NCBI RefSeq assembly: GCF_000620625.1 | Contig: NZ_JIAW01000013.1 | Coordinates: forward strand, 124,001-188,000 | DNA length: 64,000 nucleotides | Reading direction: 5' to 3' | DNA from: Mycobacterium sp. URHB0044 | GTDB lineage: Bacteria > Actinomycetota > Actinomycetes > Mycobacteriales > Mycobacteriaceae | Shown here: piece after piece, positions 32,066-40,208 of the stretch | Layout of the letters: every line of letters starts with the position of its first letter | Numbering within the stretch: position 1 is the first letter of the stretch | The notes under the pieces: model-generated | The model's input: only the letters and a program-made list of their open reading frames with translations | The model's database searches: none | Told to the model about the DNA's origin: nothing | Translations under genes and position numbers: made by a program

Positions 32066-33015
32066 GAGCCGCGAAACTCCGTACCCGCGACCGACACCGA
32101 CGGCTTGCCGTCGGGTCCGAACGGAACGTCGCCTTCCAGCGTGGTCCGATACAGCACCCGGGTGACGTCGAGATGGTCGAGGTCGGTTGGGGCCAGGTGT
32201 GCGGTCGCGCGGTTGTCCCAGAACGCGATGCTGCCCCGCCGCCAGCGGAACCGGACCGTGTAGGCCGGGTTGGTCACCTCGTCGAAGAACAGGTCGAGCA
32301 GTCGGTCGCTCTGCGACGGCGATACGCCGAGGATGCGGGCGGTGAAGCCGGGCGTGATGAACAAGGCGCGCTCTCCGGTCACCGGGTGCACGCGGACCAC
32401 CGGATGTTCCGTGACGAGCGGGTTCTCCCTGGTCTTCCTCGCGTAACTGCTGTCCTCCGACCATTGCGGCTTGCGTCCGCCGAAGCGGTGCTCGGCTCGC
32501 AGCCCGTCGGCAAGGCGCGCCAGCGGTTCGGGCAGGCCTTGATACGCGGCAACGAGATTCGTCCACTGCGTGTCACCGCCGATTTCGGGCACCAGGTGCG
32601 CGCGCAGGACGGTGCCTGCCGGCGGATTGATCAGCGCGGTCACGTCGGTGTGCCACTTGTTGTCGTAGCTGTACTTCACCCGGCCGAAACGCTCGGCGTA
32701 CTTGCGGCTGTCGACGGCGAGGATCTCCGGGTGGTCGGCGGGGGCGTCGTCGTCGTACGGATGTGACGGTGTGACGTCCCCGAAGCGGCGCGTGAATGCC
32801 ACCTGTTGCGCGTGGTCGATGTCCTGGTCGTGGAAGAACAGCACCTTGAAGCGGTGCAGCGCCGCCCGAACCGCGGTCACCTGCTCGTCGGTGAGTTCGG
32901 TGCGCAGGTCGAGGCCGGAGACGTCGGCCCCGATGTGCCCGGCTACTGGTGTGAAGACCGGCAGCGCCGTGACCGAATCCTCTTCTGCCTTCTGGCTTTC
33001 GACGGTGATGCTCAT
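32062..33015 (-). CDS. TauD/TfdA-family Fe(II)/2-oxoglutarate dioxygenase
   Basis: 317 residues; ATG 33015 is chosen for the AGGAGGT just upstream, not the longer frame. Iron ligands H122-x-D124 ('WHTDVTA') and H273 ('RATAHLAP'), and 2-oxoglutarate-binding arginines R286/R290 ('RVLYRTTLEG') are all present. First gene of an operon with binding protein, ATPase and permease, an arrangement like tauABCD, where the enzyme hydroxylates a sulfonate next to sulfur and sulfite leaves. Alkylsulfatase and taurine dioxygenases share the fold, so a sulfate ester substrate is possible. Confidence 0.88.
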   Translation of the reverse strand: MSITVESQKAEEDSVTALPVFTPVAGHIGADVSGLDLRTELTDEQVTAVRAALHRFKVLFFHDQDIDHAQQVAFTRRFGDVTPSHPYDDDAPADHPEILAVDSRKYAERFGRVKYSYDNKWHTDVTALINPPAGTVLRAHLVPEIGGDTQWTNLVAAYQGLPEPLARLADGLRAEHRFGGRKPQWSEDSSYARKTRENPLVTEHPVVRVHPVTGERALFITPGFTARILGVSPSQSDRLLDLFFDEVTNPAYTVRFRWRRGSIAFWDNRATAHLAPTDLDHLDVTRVLYRTTLEGDVPFGPDGKPSVSVAGTEFRGS

Positions 33016-33068
33016 GAAACCTCCTAGTGCCCCAGCGCCGGTCGGCGCCGTTGATCCATGCTGGCTCT

Positions 33069-33102
33069 CGTGAACCGTTGAGAGAAGAGCGTTTTCACGA
33101 TG
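33069..33102. promoter_or_regulatory. Candidate operator upstream of the dioxygenase operon
   Basis: Inverted pair cgtgaa (33069-33074) and ttcacg (33094-33099) in the 109-bp gap between the IclR gene and the dioxygenase start. The right half is part of the 12-mer gttttcacgatg (33091-33102), found again at 35034-35045 at the flavoprotein start. Position suits binding by the neighbouring IclR regulator. Inferred from sequence only. Confidence 0.4.
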
Positions 33103-33124
33103 CGAGATACCTTCAATCCGAGCT

Positions 33125-33838
33125 TTAGTCGTGCCTGGGTGTGTCAGTTCGGACGATGCGATTCGCATGGCGTCGGATCACCGGCAGGATGTCGTGCACG
33201 AGCTCGTCGGTGAGCCTGCGCCGCAATGCCTGCACGCCGACCGCGCCCCAGGCGTTCCCGTCGCGGCCGAGTACGGGGACCGCAATGGCGCGCACGTGGG
33301 CGCCCTGAGCGCCGGTGCCGTCGGCATAGCCACGGCGGCGGACGAGTGCCAGTTCCTGCTCCGCCGGGCGGCTGAACGCGAGGACCGCCATCCCCATTGC
33401 GCTGCGCGCCAACGGTTGTCGCGGCCCGGGCAGCTGATTGCCACAGAAGCGCCGTGCCGGCCTGGCGGAGAACACGGTCAACATGTCGTGGTGGTCGACC
33501 ACCCCGAAGCTCGCCGTGATTTCGATGTCGGTGGCCAGCGACTGCAAGTGCGGTGCAAGGGTCTGGACGCTCAGCCGGTGCAGGGCGGGCGCGGCCAGCG
33601 CGACGAGGCCGGAACCGATCCGATAGCGGTCGTCCCCGTCGCCGGCACGTTCCAGCAATCCACTGTGCTGCAATGCCTGAGCGAGCCGGTAGGTGGTGCT
33701 CACCGGCAACCCGGTGCGCGCGGCGATGGATGTCAGCGAGAGTTCGGGATCGGCATCGCTGAACGCCGCGAGGATCGCGATGGCCCGGTGCACCGACTGC
33801 GGGCCGGCCTTCACCTCACTTCTCGGGCGCCTGGCCAT
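33125..33838 (-). CDS. IclR-family transcriptional regulator
   Basis: 237 residues from ATG 33838 (GTG 33814 also possible). N-terminal winged helix 'AIAILAAFSDADPELSLT' and 'IAARTGLPVSTTYRLAQAL' followed by the IclR effector domain ('ALARSAMGMAVLAF'-like 'PLARSAMGMAVLAF', 'VRAIAVPVLGRDG', 'AWGAVGVQALRRR'). Start overlaps the end of binding protein copy 2 by 23 bp, so the two are co-transcribed. A local controller of the sulfonate locus is the plain reading; the ligand is unknown. Confidence 0.85.
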   Translation of the reverse strand: MARRPRSEVKAGPQSVHRAIAILAAFSDADPELSLTSIAARTGLPVSTTYRLAQALQHSGLLERAGDGDDRYRIGSGLVALAAPALHRLSVQTLAPHLQSLATDIEITASFGVVDHHDMLTVFSARPARRFCGNQLPGPRQPLARSAMGMAVLAFSRPAEQELALVRRRGYADGTGAQGAHVRAIAVPVLGRDGNAWGAVGVQALRRRLTDELVHDILPVIRRHANRIVRTDTPRHD

Positions 33839-34874
33839 CGGGTCCGGAGTTCTGCGGGTAGGTGCCGTTGGCGTAGGGGTTGTATTGGTTGGTGTAGAGA
33901 TCATTGGCGGACAACTTGCCCCGCTCGAGCTCGCCGTTGCGTACCAGCCAGTCGATCCACAGCTGGATCTCCTTCTCGGCGATCACCCCGCCGGGGCCTG
34001 CGACGCCGGTGCTCTTCCAGTAGTCGGCCTTCTCCGCGCTTTCGTTGCGGCCACGGGCGGCGATGATCTGCTTGAACTTGGCGATCACTTGGTCGCGGGG
34101 CGTGATCTGGGCCCAGCGGATCGCGCGGGCGATGCCCTGGGTGAGATCGGCGACGGCATCCTCGTTGCGCTGCCGGAAGTCGTTGCGCACGATGTACGTG
34201 CCGTAAGTGAAGTCGCCGAACAGAGACCCGTCGGTGAACAGCGGCCGGATGCCGCCCCGGGCGATGCCCTGGTCGCGCCAGATGTCGTTGAGGGCGACGG
34301 CGTCGATCTGGCCCTGCCGCAATGACTGCTCGGCGTTGACGGGCGGTACCACGGTCAGTTCGACCTGCTTGACTTCGTCGTTGGATAGCCCCTGCTGTTG
34401 CAGCCACTCCCGCATGACGAATTCCTGATGGGCGCCCAGCGTGTTCATGCCGAACTTCTTGCCGATCAGATCGCGGGCCCCGTGGATGGGGCTGTCGTTC
34501 AGGACGTAGTAGCCGGTGAAGTTCTCCTTGTCCGAGCCGTAGTAGCCGACCACCGAGGTGATCGGAGCGCCGGCCGCGGCCAGTTTCACGACGGCGCCGT
34601 TGAAGGCACCACCGATGTCGGTGTCGCCGGTGGCAGCGGATTGGATGTCCTGTGGGCCGCTGGTCGTGTTGCCGACCCAGTGCAGCTTGACCTTGGCGAA
34701 GTAGCCCAGATTCTCGGCGAGTTCGGGATAGGTGACCTGGCTGGCCCAACCCTGGTAGCGGATCACCGTCCTGCCGTCCTCGGTGGTCGCGGTGTCCGAC
34801 GACGGGCCGCATGCCGACGTCAAAGAGGCGACGACGAGAGCCGCAGACATCAGTCCGGCGATACGGAAACGCAT
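33816..34874 (-). CDS. Sulfonate/taurine-type substrate-binding lipoprotein, copy 2
   Basis: 352 residues from ATG 34874. Signal peptide ends in 'SLTSAC' with Cys22. Aligns end to end with copy 1 at 30977: 'VIRYQGWASQVTYPELAE', 'SGPQDIQSAATGDTD', 'KKFGMNTLGAHQEFVM', 'VVPPVNAEQSLRQGQID' and 'NPYANGTYPQNSGPDG'. No permease or ATPase of its own is nearby, so it probably serves the shared importer with a different ligand range. Divergent from the flavoprotein gene across 168 bp. Confidence 0.88.
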   Translation of the reverse strand: MRFRIAGLMSAALVVASLTSACGPSSDTATTEDGRTVIRYQGWASQVTYPELAENLGYFAKVKLHWVGNTTSGPQDIQSAATGDTDIGGAFNGAVVKLAAAGAPITSVVGYYGSDKENFTGYYVLNDSPIHGARDLIGKKFGMNTLGAHQEFVMREWLQQQGLSNDEVKQVELTVVPPVNAEQSLRQGQIDAVALNDIWRDQGIARGGIRPLFTDGSLFGDFTYGTYIVRNDFRQRNEDAVADLTQGIARAIRWAQITPRDQVIAKFKQIIAARGRNESAEKADYWKSTGVAGPGGVIAEKEIQLWIDWLVRNGELERGKLSANDLYTNQYNPYANGTYPQNSGPDGQAPEK

Positions 34875-35033
34875 CGCCCGATGATGGCGGCTGGGCCGAT
34901 GGCGGGACAACAGTTTTGGCCACCGGCGATTTAAATCCTCGCGATCGCAGGCATAGTTCGCCACGAACCCTCGGCCTAACGTTGGGCACGTTCCGAAAAG
35001 TCCTGCCGCTGAATCGAACACGTTTGGCTGCGG

Positions 35034-35045
35034 GTTTTCACGATG
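35034..35045 (+). promoter_or_regulatory. Second copy of gttttcacgatg at the flavoprotein start
   Basis: Exact 12-base match to 33091-33102, here covering the ATG at 35043. It lies in the divergent region between binding protein copy 2 and the flavoprotein. A shared operator for the IclR regulator would explain it; chance is not excluded. Confidence 0.3.
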
Positions 35046-36653
35046 TGGAAAGTGGGCCGCGACTTGTCGGACTCAATCGACCTTGCCGCCGACGTTCTGG
35101 TCGTCGGTGGTGGACCCGCCGCCACCTGGGCGGCACTGACCGCCGCACGCGAAGGCGCAGACGTGGTGCTCGCCGACAAGGGCTACTGCGGCACCAGCGG
35201 TGCGACGGCGTCGGCCGGCACCGGCGTCTGGTACGTGCCGCCGGATCCGGTGGCGCGGGAGGCCGCCATGGCGAGCCGCGAAGCCCTCGGCGGGTATCTC
35301 GCCGATCGGCGCTGGGCCACCCGGGTGCTCGACGAGACCTACGAGCGGATCAACGAACTCGCCGTCGCGCACCGCTTCCCGTTCCCCGTAGGTTCGGACG
35401 GGCACCAGTTGCGCACCGGCCTGCAGGGCCCCGAGTACATGCGGCGCATGCGAATCCTGGTGCGGCGCGCGGGCGTCCGGATACTCGACCACAGCCCGGT
35501 CACCGAATTGCTCGTCGACGCCTCTGGTGCCGCTGCGGGGGCCGTCGGCTACCAGCGCCAGGCCAAGCAGGGCTACCGCGTCCGGGCCGGCGCCGTCGTG
35601 CTCGCGACCGGTGGCTGCGCGTTTCAATCCAAGGCCCTTGGGTGCGACGTCAATACCGGCGATGGCGCCCTGTTCGCCGTCGAGGCCGGCGCGGAGCTGT
35701 CCGGCATGGAATTCTCCAATGCCTACGGCATCGCCCCGGAGGGCACATCGGTGACGAAGACGGCGTTCTACCACTTCGCCACGTTCTACAAGGCTGACGG
35801 CAGCGTTCTGGAGGGTGCGAGCGGTCAGAAGCGGTCGCCGATCGCTGCGGAGCTGTTGCGGGGCAAGGTGTTCTGCCGCCTCGACCGCGCCGACGCGCAG
35901 GCGCGGGAGGCCATGCGGCGCGCACAGCCGAACTTCTTCCTGCCCTTCGATCGCATGGGCATCGACCCGTTCACCACGAAGTTCCCCGTCACGCTGCTCG
36001 CCGAGGGCACCGTGCGTGGGACGGGCGGCATCCGCATCGTCGGGGACGACTGCACGACCACCGTTGCCGGTCTCTACGCTGCCGGTGACGCGGCGACGCG
36101 CGAGTTGATCTGTGGTGGCTTCAGCGGCGGAGGCAGCCACAACGCAGCGTGGGCCATCTCGTCCGGCACATGGGCGGGACGGGGTTCGGCGCGGTATGCC
36201 AGGTCGCTCGGATCGAACGCGGCAGCCAGGCGGCTGTCCGCGATCGGTGACGCCGGTGCCCGCCCTCGGGGGTCCCGCGCCTCGGCCGACCACCGGGCCG
36301 TGGTCGCCGCCGTACAGGCCGAGGTCTTGCCCTATGACAAGAACTATCTGCGCCGTGGCTCGGTGCTGGTCGCATCACTCGACGTGCTCGACGGAATCTG
36401 GTCGGACATAAGGGAATCGCTGGCGGGGGAGGGCGAGCAATTGGTGCGCAACCGGCAGACGGCGGCGATGACCGCACATGCGCGCTGGATGTATCACGCG
36501 GCGTTGGCGCGCACCGAAACCCGCGGCATGGCGAAGCGATTGGACTTTCCCGAGCAGGACGATGCGCAGCGTCGCCGCCTGACCACCGGCGGGCTGGACT
36601 CCGTCTGGGTGCGCCCCGAGGTGCCGACGCCCGTGGCCGCGGTGGCCTCGTGA
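35043..36653 (+). CDS. FAD-dependent oxidoreductase of the FrdA/AprA superfamily
   Basis: 536 residues from ATG 35043 (GTG 35052 possible). FAD-binding Rossmann start 'VLVVGGGPAATWAALTAA', then 'YCGTSGATASAGTGVWY', 'VLATGGCAFQSKALG' and C-terminal 'GLYAAGDAATRELICGG' followed by 'FSGGGSHNAAWAISSG'. This belongs to the fumarate reductase/APS reductase alpha superfamily; it is shorter than typical AprA. GTG of the downstream ferredoxin overlaps its stop (GTGA), which mirrors AprA-AprB pairing. Next to a sulfonate desulfonation operon, a role in sulfite handling or in redox chemistry on the organic part is plausible but not shown. Confidence 0.82.
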   Translation: MWKVGRDLSDSIDLAADVLVVGGGPAATWAALTAAREGADVVLADKGYCGTSGATASAGTGVWYVPPDPVAREAAMASREALGGYLADRRWATRVLDETYERINELAVAHRFPFPVGSDGHQLRTGLQGPEYMRRMRILVRRAGVRILDHSPVTELLVDASGAAAGAVGYQRQAKQGYRVRAGAVVLATGGCAFQSKALGCDVNTGDGALFAVEAGAELSGMEFSNAYGIAPEGTSVTKTAFYHFATFYKADGSVLEGASGQKRSPIAAELLRGKVFCRLDRADAQAREAMRRAQPNFFLPFDRMGIDPFTTKFPVTLLAEGTVRGTGGIRIVGDDCTTTVAGLYAAGDAATRELICGGFSGGGSHNAAWAISSGTWAGRGSARYARSLGSNAAARRLSAIGDAGARPRGSRASADHRAVVAAVQAEVLPYDKNYLRRGSVLVASLDVLDGIWSDIRESLAGEGEQLVRNRQTAAMTAHARWMYHAALARTETRGMAKRLDFPEQDDAQRRRLTTGGLDSVWVRPEVPTPVAAVAS

Positions 36654-37003
36654 TCGAGTTGGTGTCGGCCGAGCGCTGCATCGCGTGTGACAAGTGCATC
36701 ACCGTATGCCCGACGAACGTGTTCGACCGCGGCGTCGACGGGATTCCGGTGATCAGCCGCCACGGCGACTGTCAGACGTGCTTCCAGTGCGAGGCGAACT
36801 GCCCGGTCGACGCCCTGTTCGTCTCGCCGTACACCGCCCCGCAGCCCGACACGTCGATGGCCGCCGACGAGCAGGCGTTGGTGGACCACGGTCTGCTGGG
36901 TAGCTACCGGGAACGGATCGGCTGGGGCAAGGGCCGCCGGCTCGGCTCGCTGGATGCGATCGGGCCGTCGTTGGAATCCAGCGGCGCACCGTTGATCAGT
37001 TGA
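36650..37003 (+). CDS. 2[4Fe-4S] ferredoxin-like subunit (AprB-like) paired with the flavoprotein
   Basis: 117 residues, GTG start in the GTGA overlap. Two full cluster motifs: C10-x2-C13-x2-C16-x3-C20-P ('CIACDKCITVCP') and C41-x2-C44-x2-C47-x3-C51-P ('CQTCFQCEANCP'). A C-terminal tail of about 60 residues follows, as in AprB, where it wraps the flavoprotein. Expected to pass electrons to or from the FAD subunit. The stop codon lies inside an 18-bp tandem duplication. Confidence 0.85.
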   Translation: MIELVSAERCIACDKCITVCPTNVFDRGVDGIPVISRHGDCQTCFQCEANCPVDALFVSPYTAPQPDTSMAADEQALVDHGLLGSYRERIGWGKGRRLGSLDAIGPSLESSGAPLIS

Positions 37004-37028
37004 GCGCGCCTGATCAGTTGAGCGCGCC
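36993..37028 (+). repeat. Perfect 18-bp tandem duplication across the ferredoxin stop
   Basis: tgatcagttgagcgcgcc occurs at 36993-37010 and immediately again at 37011-37028. The first copy contains the stop codon (37001-37003), so the protein is unchanged. It looks like a recent slippage event. Confidence 0.95.
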
Positions 37029-37087
37029 GAGCGGATCAATGCCCGGCAAATGCCCCGCGTGGGCGTCTGGCAGTCGATGATGTCGGG

Positions 37088-39079
37088 ATGGTCTTGCAGA
37101 GCACGACGCCCGCGGACGAAGGTAGCGCCGCCGTACAGCTCAATACCGCCCCTGTTCCGCACACACCGAGCAACCTGCGGAACCCGTTTCCACCGATCGC
37201 GGACTACGCCTTCCTGTCCGATTGTGAGAACACCTGCCTGATCTCGTCGGCCGGATCGGTGGAGTGGCTGTGCGCTCCGCGCCCCGATTCACCAAGCCTG
37301 TTCGGCGCCATTCTGGATCGCGGCGCCGGACACTTCCGGATCAGCCCCTACGGCATCGCGGTGCCCTCCGCGCGCAGGTACCTGCCAGGCAGTCTCATCC
37401 TGGAGACGACGTGGCAGACCCACACCGGCTGGATGATCGTCCGCGACACCCTGGTGATGAGTCCGTGGCACGACGTCGAGCACAGGTCGCGAACCCACCG
37501 CCGCACGCCGATGGACTGGGATGCCGAGCACACGTTGCTGCGGACCGTGAAGTGCGTCAGCGGCACCGTCGAACTGGTGATGGACTGCGAGCCGTCGTTC
37601 GACTACCACCGCAACGTCGCCGAGTGGGAGTACGCGGCGGAGGGATACGGGGAGGCGATTGCCCGGGCGAAGCGCGACCCGGAAGCGCACCCGACCCTGC
37701 GGTTGACCACCAACCTGCGTCTCGGATTGGACGGGCGGCAGGCCCGGGCACGGACCAGGTTGAAGGAGGGCGACGATGTCTTCGTCGCGTTGAGCTTCTC
37801 CTCGAATGCCGCCCCGCAGACCTACGACGAGGCCTCCGACAAGATGTGGAAGACCAGCGAATGCTGGCGGCAGTGGATCAACATCGGCAACTTCCCCGAC
37901 CACCCGTGGCGGGGGTATCTGCAGCGCAGCGCACTGACGCTGAAGGGGCTGAGCTACGCGCCGACCGGTGCACTGCTCGCCGCGAGCACCACGTCGCTGC
38001 CGGAAACGCCGCAGGGGCAACGCAACTGGGACTACCGCTATTCGTGGATCCGGGATTCGACGTTCGCACTGTGGGGTCTGTACACGTTGGGCCTGGATCG
38101 CGAGGCCGACGACTTCTTCGCGTTCATCGCCGACGTATCGGGTGCCAATCACGGTGAGCCGCACGAACTTCAGGTGATGTACGGCGTCGGGGGCGAGCAG
38201 CGGCTCGTCGAGGACGAGCTCAACCACCTGTCGGGTTACGACAACGCCCGTCCGGTGCGGATCGGCAACGGCGCCTTCGATCAGCGCCAGCACGACGTCT
38301 GGGGTTCGATGCTGGATTCGGTGTATCTGCACGCCAAGTCGCGCGAGCAGATCCCCGAGAACCTGTGGCCGGTGCTCAAGAAGCAGGTCGAGGACGCGAT
38401 CAAGCACTGGCGCGAACCCGACCGCGGCATCTGGGAGGTGCGTGGCGAGCCGCAGCACTTCACCTCGAGCAAGATCATGTGCTGGGTGGCGCTCGACCGC
38501 GGCTCCAAGCTCGCCGAGATACACGGCTGGACCAGCTACATGCAACAGTGGCGGGCGATCGCCGAGGAGATCAAGGCCGACATCCTGGCCCACGGCGTCG
38601 ACTCGCGCGGCGTGCTGACGCAGCGCTACGGCGACGACGCGTTGGACGCCTCGCTGTTGTTGGCGGTGCTGACCCGATTCCTGCCTGCCGACGATCCCCG
38701 GTTGAGGGCGACGGTGTTGGCCATCGCCGACGAGCTGACCGAGGACGGGCTGGTGCTGCGCTACCGGGTCGAGGAGACCGACGACGGATTGTCCGGCGAG
38801 GAAGGCACTTTCACCATCTGTTCGTTCTGGCTGGTGTCCGCGCTGGTCGAGATCGGCGAGGTCAGCAGAGCCAAGCACCTGTGCGAGCGGCTGCTGTCGT
38901 TCGCCAGCCCGTTGCATCTGTACGCCGAGGAGATCGAGCCGCGCACCGGCCGTCACCTCGGCAACTTCCCGCAGGCGTTCACCCACCTGGCGCTCATCAA
39001 CGCCGTGGTGCACGTCATCCGCGCCGAAGAGGACGCCGACGCCTCCGGGGTATTCCAGCCGGCGAACGCGCCGATCTAG
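37088..39079 (+). CDS. Glycoside hydrolase family 15 (trehalase/glucoamylase-like), Rv2402-like
   Basis: 663 residues, ATG at 37088. N-terminal beta domain 'FPPIADYAFLSDCENTCL' and 'GSVEWLCAPRPDSPSLFG', then the (alpha/alpha)6 barrel with 'NWDYRYSWIRDSTFALWG' (general acid region), 'WEVRGEPQHFTSSKIMCW' and the catalytic-base segment 'LYAEEIEPRTGRHLGNFPQ'. Actinobacterial members of this type include the characterised mycobacterial GH15 trehalase. Cytoplasmic, no signal peptide. Substrate trehalose is inferred from family. Its stop overlaps the convergent thioesterase stop. Confidence 0.85.
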   Translation: MVLQSTTPADEGSAAVQLNTAPVPHTPSNLRNPFPPIADYAFLSDCENTCLISSAGSVEWLCAPRPDSPSLFGAILDRGAGHFRISPYGIAVPSARRYLPGSLILETTWQTHTGWMIVRDTLVMSPWHDVEHRSRTHRRTPMDWDAEHTLLRTVKCVSGTVELVMDCEPSFDYHRNVAEWEYAAEGYGEAIARAKRDPEAHPTLRLTTNLRLGLDGRQARARTRLKEGDDVFVALSFSSNAAPQTYDEASDKMWKTSECWRQWINIGNFPDHPWRGYLQRSALTLKGLSYAPTGALLAASTTSLPETPQGQRNWDYRYSWIRDSTFALWGLYTLGLDREADDFFAFIADVSGANHGEPHELQVMYGVGGEQRLVEDELNHLSGYDNARPVRIGNGAFDQRQHDVWGSMLDSVYLHAKSREQIPENLWPVLKKQVEDAIKHWREPDRGIWEVRGEPQHFTSSKIMCWVALDRGSKLAEIHGWTSYMQQWRAIAEEIKADILAHGVDSRGVLTQRYGDDALDASLLLAVLTRFLPADDPRLRATVLAIADELTEDGLVLRYRVEETDDGLSGEEGTFTICSFWLVSALVEIGEVSRAKHLCERLLSFASPLHLYAEEIEPRTGRHLGNFPQAFTHLALINAVVHVIRAEEDADASGVFQPANAPI

Positions 39080-39489
39080 CCCACCTTGTACGTCGCCAAC
39101 GCCTTGGCGACGAGAGTGCCTGCTGGATCGAGGATCTCGGCCTCGCAGTTGACCAACGACCGGCCCCGTCGCAGCACGCGGCCGACGCCGATCAGTTCGG
39201 TGGCCCGCGCAGGCGCCATGTAGTCCAAGGCCACCGACACCGTGACGCCGCGCATGTTGTCGGGCACCTGCGCACCGCACCAGGCGGCCGCCATCACCGT
39301 CAGATCGGCGAGCGTGGCGATCGCTCCGCCGTGCACCATGTCGCCGACCGTGGTGTTCGTCGGATCCCAGGGCAGGCGCAACCGCACCTCGTCGTCATCG
39401 AGCTTGTCGATCACCACGCCGAGCTTGGCGACGAAGGGTGATTGCGGGATGAATTGCGCCATGACGTCGGCGCCAGTGGGTGTGGACAC
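39076..39489 (-). CDS. Hotdog-fold acyl-CoA thioesterase (PaaI-like)
   Basis: 137 residues from GTG 39489, preceded by AGGA about 12 bases upstream; a longer frame exists but has no ribosome site. Hotdog motif 'TVGDMVHGGAIATLADL' contains the catalytic HGG, with 'DYMAPARATELIGVGRVL' and 'VAKALATYKVG' completing the fold. Small soluble thioesterase of the PaaI/YbgC type, thioester substrate unknown. Tail-to-tail overlap of 4 bp with the GH15 gene. Confidence 0.85.
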   Translation of the reverse strand: MSTPTGADVMAQFIPQSPFVAKLGVVIDKLDDDEVRLRLPWDPTNTTVGDMVHGGAIATLADLTVMAAAWCGAQVPDNMRGVTVSVALDYMAPARATELIGVGRVLRRGRSLVNCEAEILDPAGTLVAKALATYKVG

Positions 39490-39545
39490 CTGGTCATCCT
39501 GCCCGCCGAGGCAGAAGCGTTTCAATTACCTGTCGGGTAGGCGAG

Positions 39546-40133
39546 CTACGCCCGGGCCAGGGTGGCGAGGACCTGGGCCGTCCGGTCGCAGAATTCGTCC
39601 CGGTCGGTCAGGCCGCGGGTCATCGCGCGCGCGACGGTCATCGCGACGAGGACGTCGAACACCGTGTCGGCCCGGTCGGAGAGGTCGCCACCCTTCAGGT
39701 CGGGCAACGACGCGGACAACAGGCCCCGCATGAGCTCGCGCACGTCGGCCTCCGAGCGCAGCACCAGCCGCTCGTAGATCTCCTCGTCGAGGTGGTAGGC
39801 GGCGAGCAGGCCCGGAAGGGCGGCACGAGTGACCGGGTCCGCCAGGAAGTCGATGAACGTCGCCACCCATGCGCGCAGGTCGGTGTGCAGGTCACCGGTG
39901 GGTTCGGGAACCGGCGCCGGCTGCGGGTGGCCGAACGCCGCGTCCTCGACGAGCGCCTCCTTGGAGGGCCAGCGCCGGTAGATGGTGGGTGCACCGACGC
40001 CGGCGCGTCGTGCGATCGCGACCACCGTCGTGCCCGGATAGCCGACCTCGACCAGCAGGTCCCGGGTCGCCTCGAGCACGGCCACGTCCTTCGCGGGATT
40101 GCGCGGGCGGCCCAACGGCGTCACGACGGTCAT
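39546..40133 (-). CDS. TetR-family repressor
   Basis: 195 residues from ATG 40133. N-terminal TetR HTH 'GYPGTTVVAIARRAGVGA' and 'PTIYRRWPSKEALVEDA', with a C-terminal ligand domain of the TetR_C_33/AcrR-like sort ('LPGLLAAYHLDEEIYERL'). Divergent from the gene at 40209; the 75-bp gap holds a perfect inverted repeat that is very likely its operator. It probably controls both itself and the 40209-42375 pair. Confidence 0.88.
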   Translation of the reverse strand: MTVVTPLGRPRNPAKDVAVLEATRDLLVEVGYPGTTVVAIARRAGVGAPTIYRRWPSKEALVEDAAFGHPQPAPVPEPTGDLHTDLRAWVATFIDFLADPVTRAALPGLLAAYHLDEEIYERLVLRSEADVRELMRGLLSASLPDLKGGDLSDRADTVFDVLVAMTVARAMTRGLTDRDEFCDRTAQVLATLARA

Positions 40134-40166
40134 GGCAGAAAACCTATCCGAAGCCGGAGCATTCTG

Positions 40167-40189
40167 TTACGTTACGCCTCATAACGTAA
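40167..40189. promoter_or_regulatory. Perfect inverted repeat, probable TetR operator
   Basis: ttacgtta (40167-40174), 7-base spacer, taacgtaa (40182-40189): two perfect 8-base arms between the divergent TetR gene and the gene at 40209. The AT-rich arms stand out from the GC-rich surroundings. TetR operators are usually symmetric sites of this size. Confidence 0.8.
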
Positions 40190-40208
40190 TTACCTCGGAA
40201 GGAACGCC

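Noticed and set aside
37087..37128. Possible short gene between ferredoxin and GH15
   Set aside because: The gap of about 84 bases holds only the duplicated repeat and leader; no frame with a start signal.
37289..39280. Reverse-strand open frame of 663 codons opposite the GH15 gene
   Set aside because: Exact antisense shadow of a conserved glycoside hydrolase; no motif of its own.
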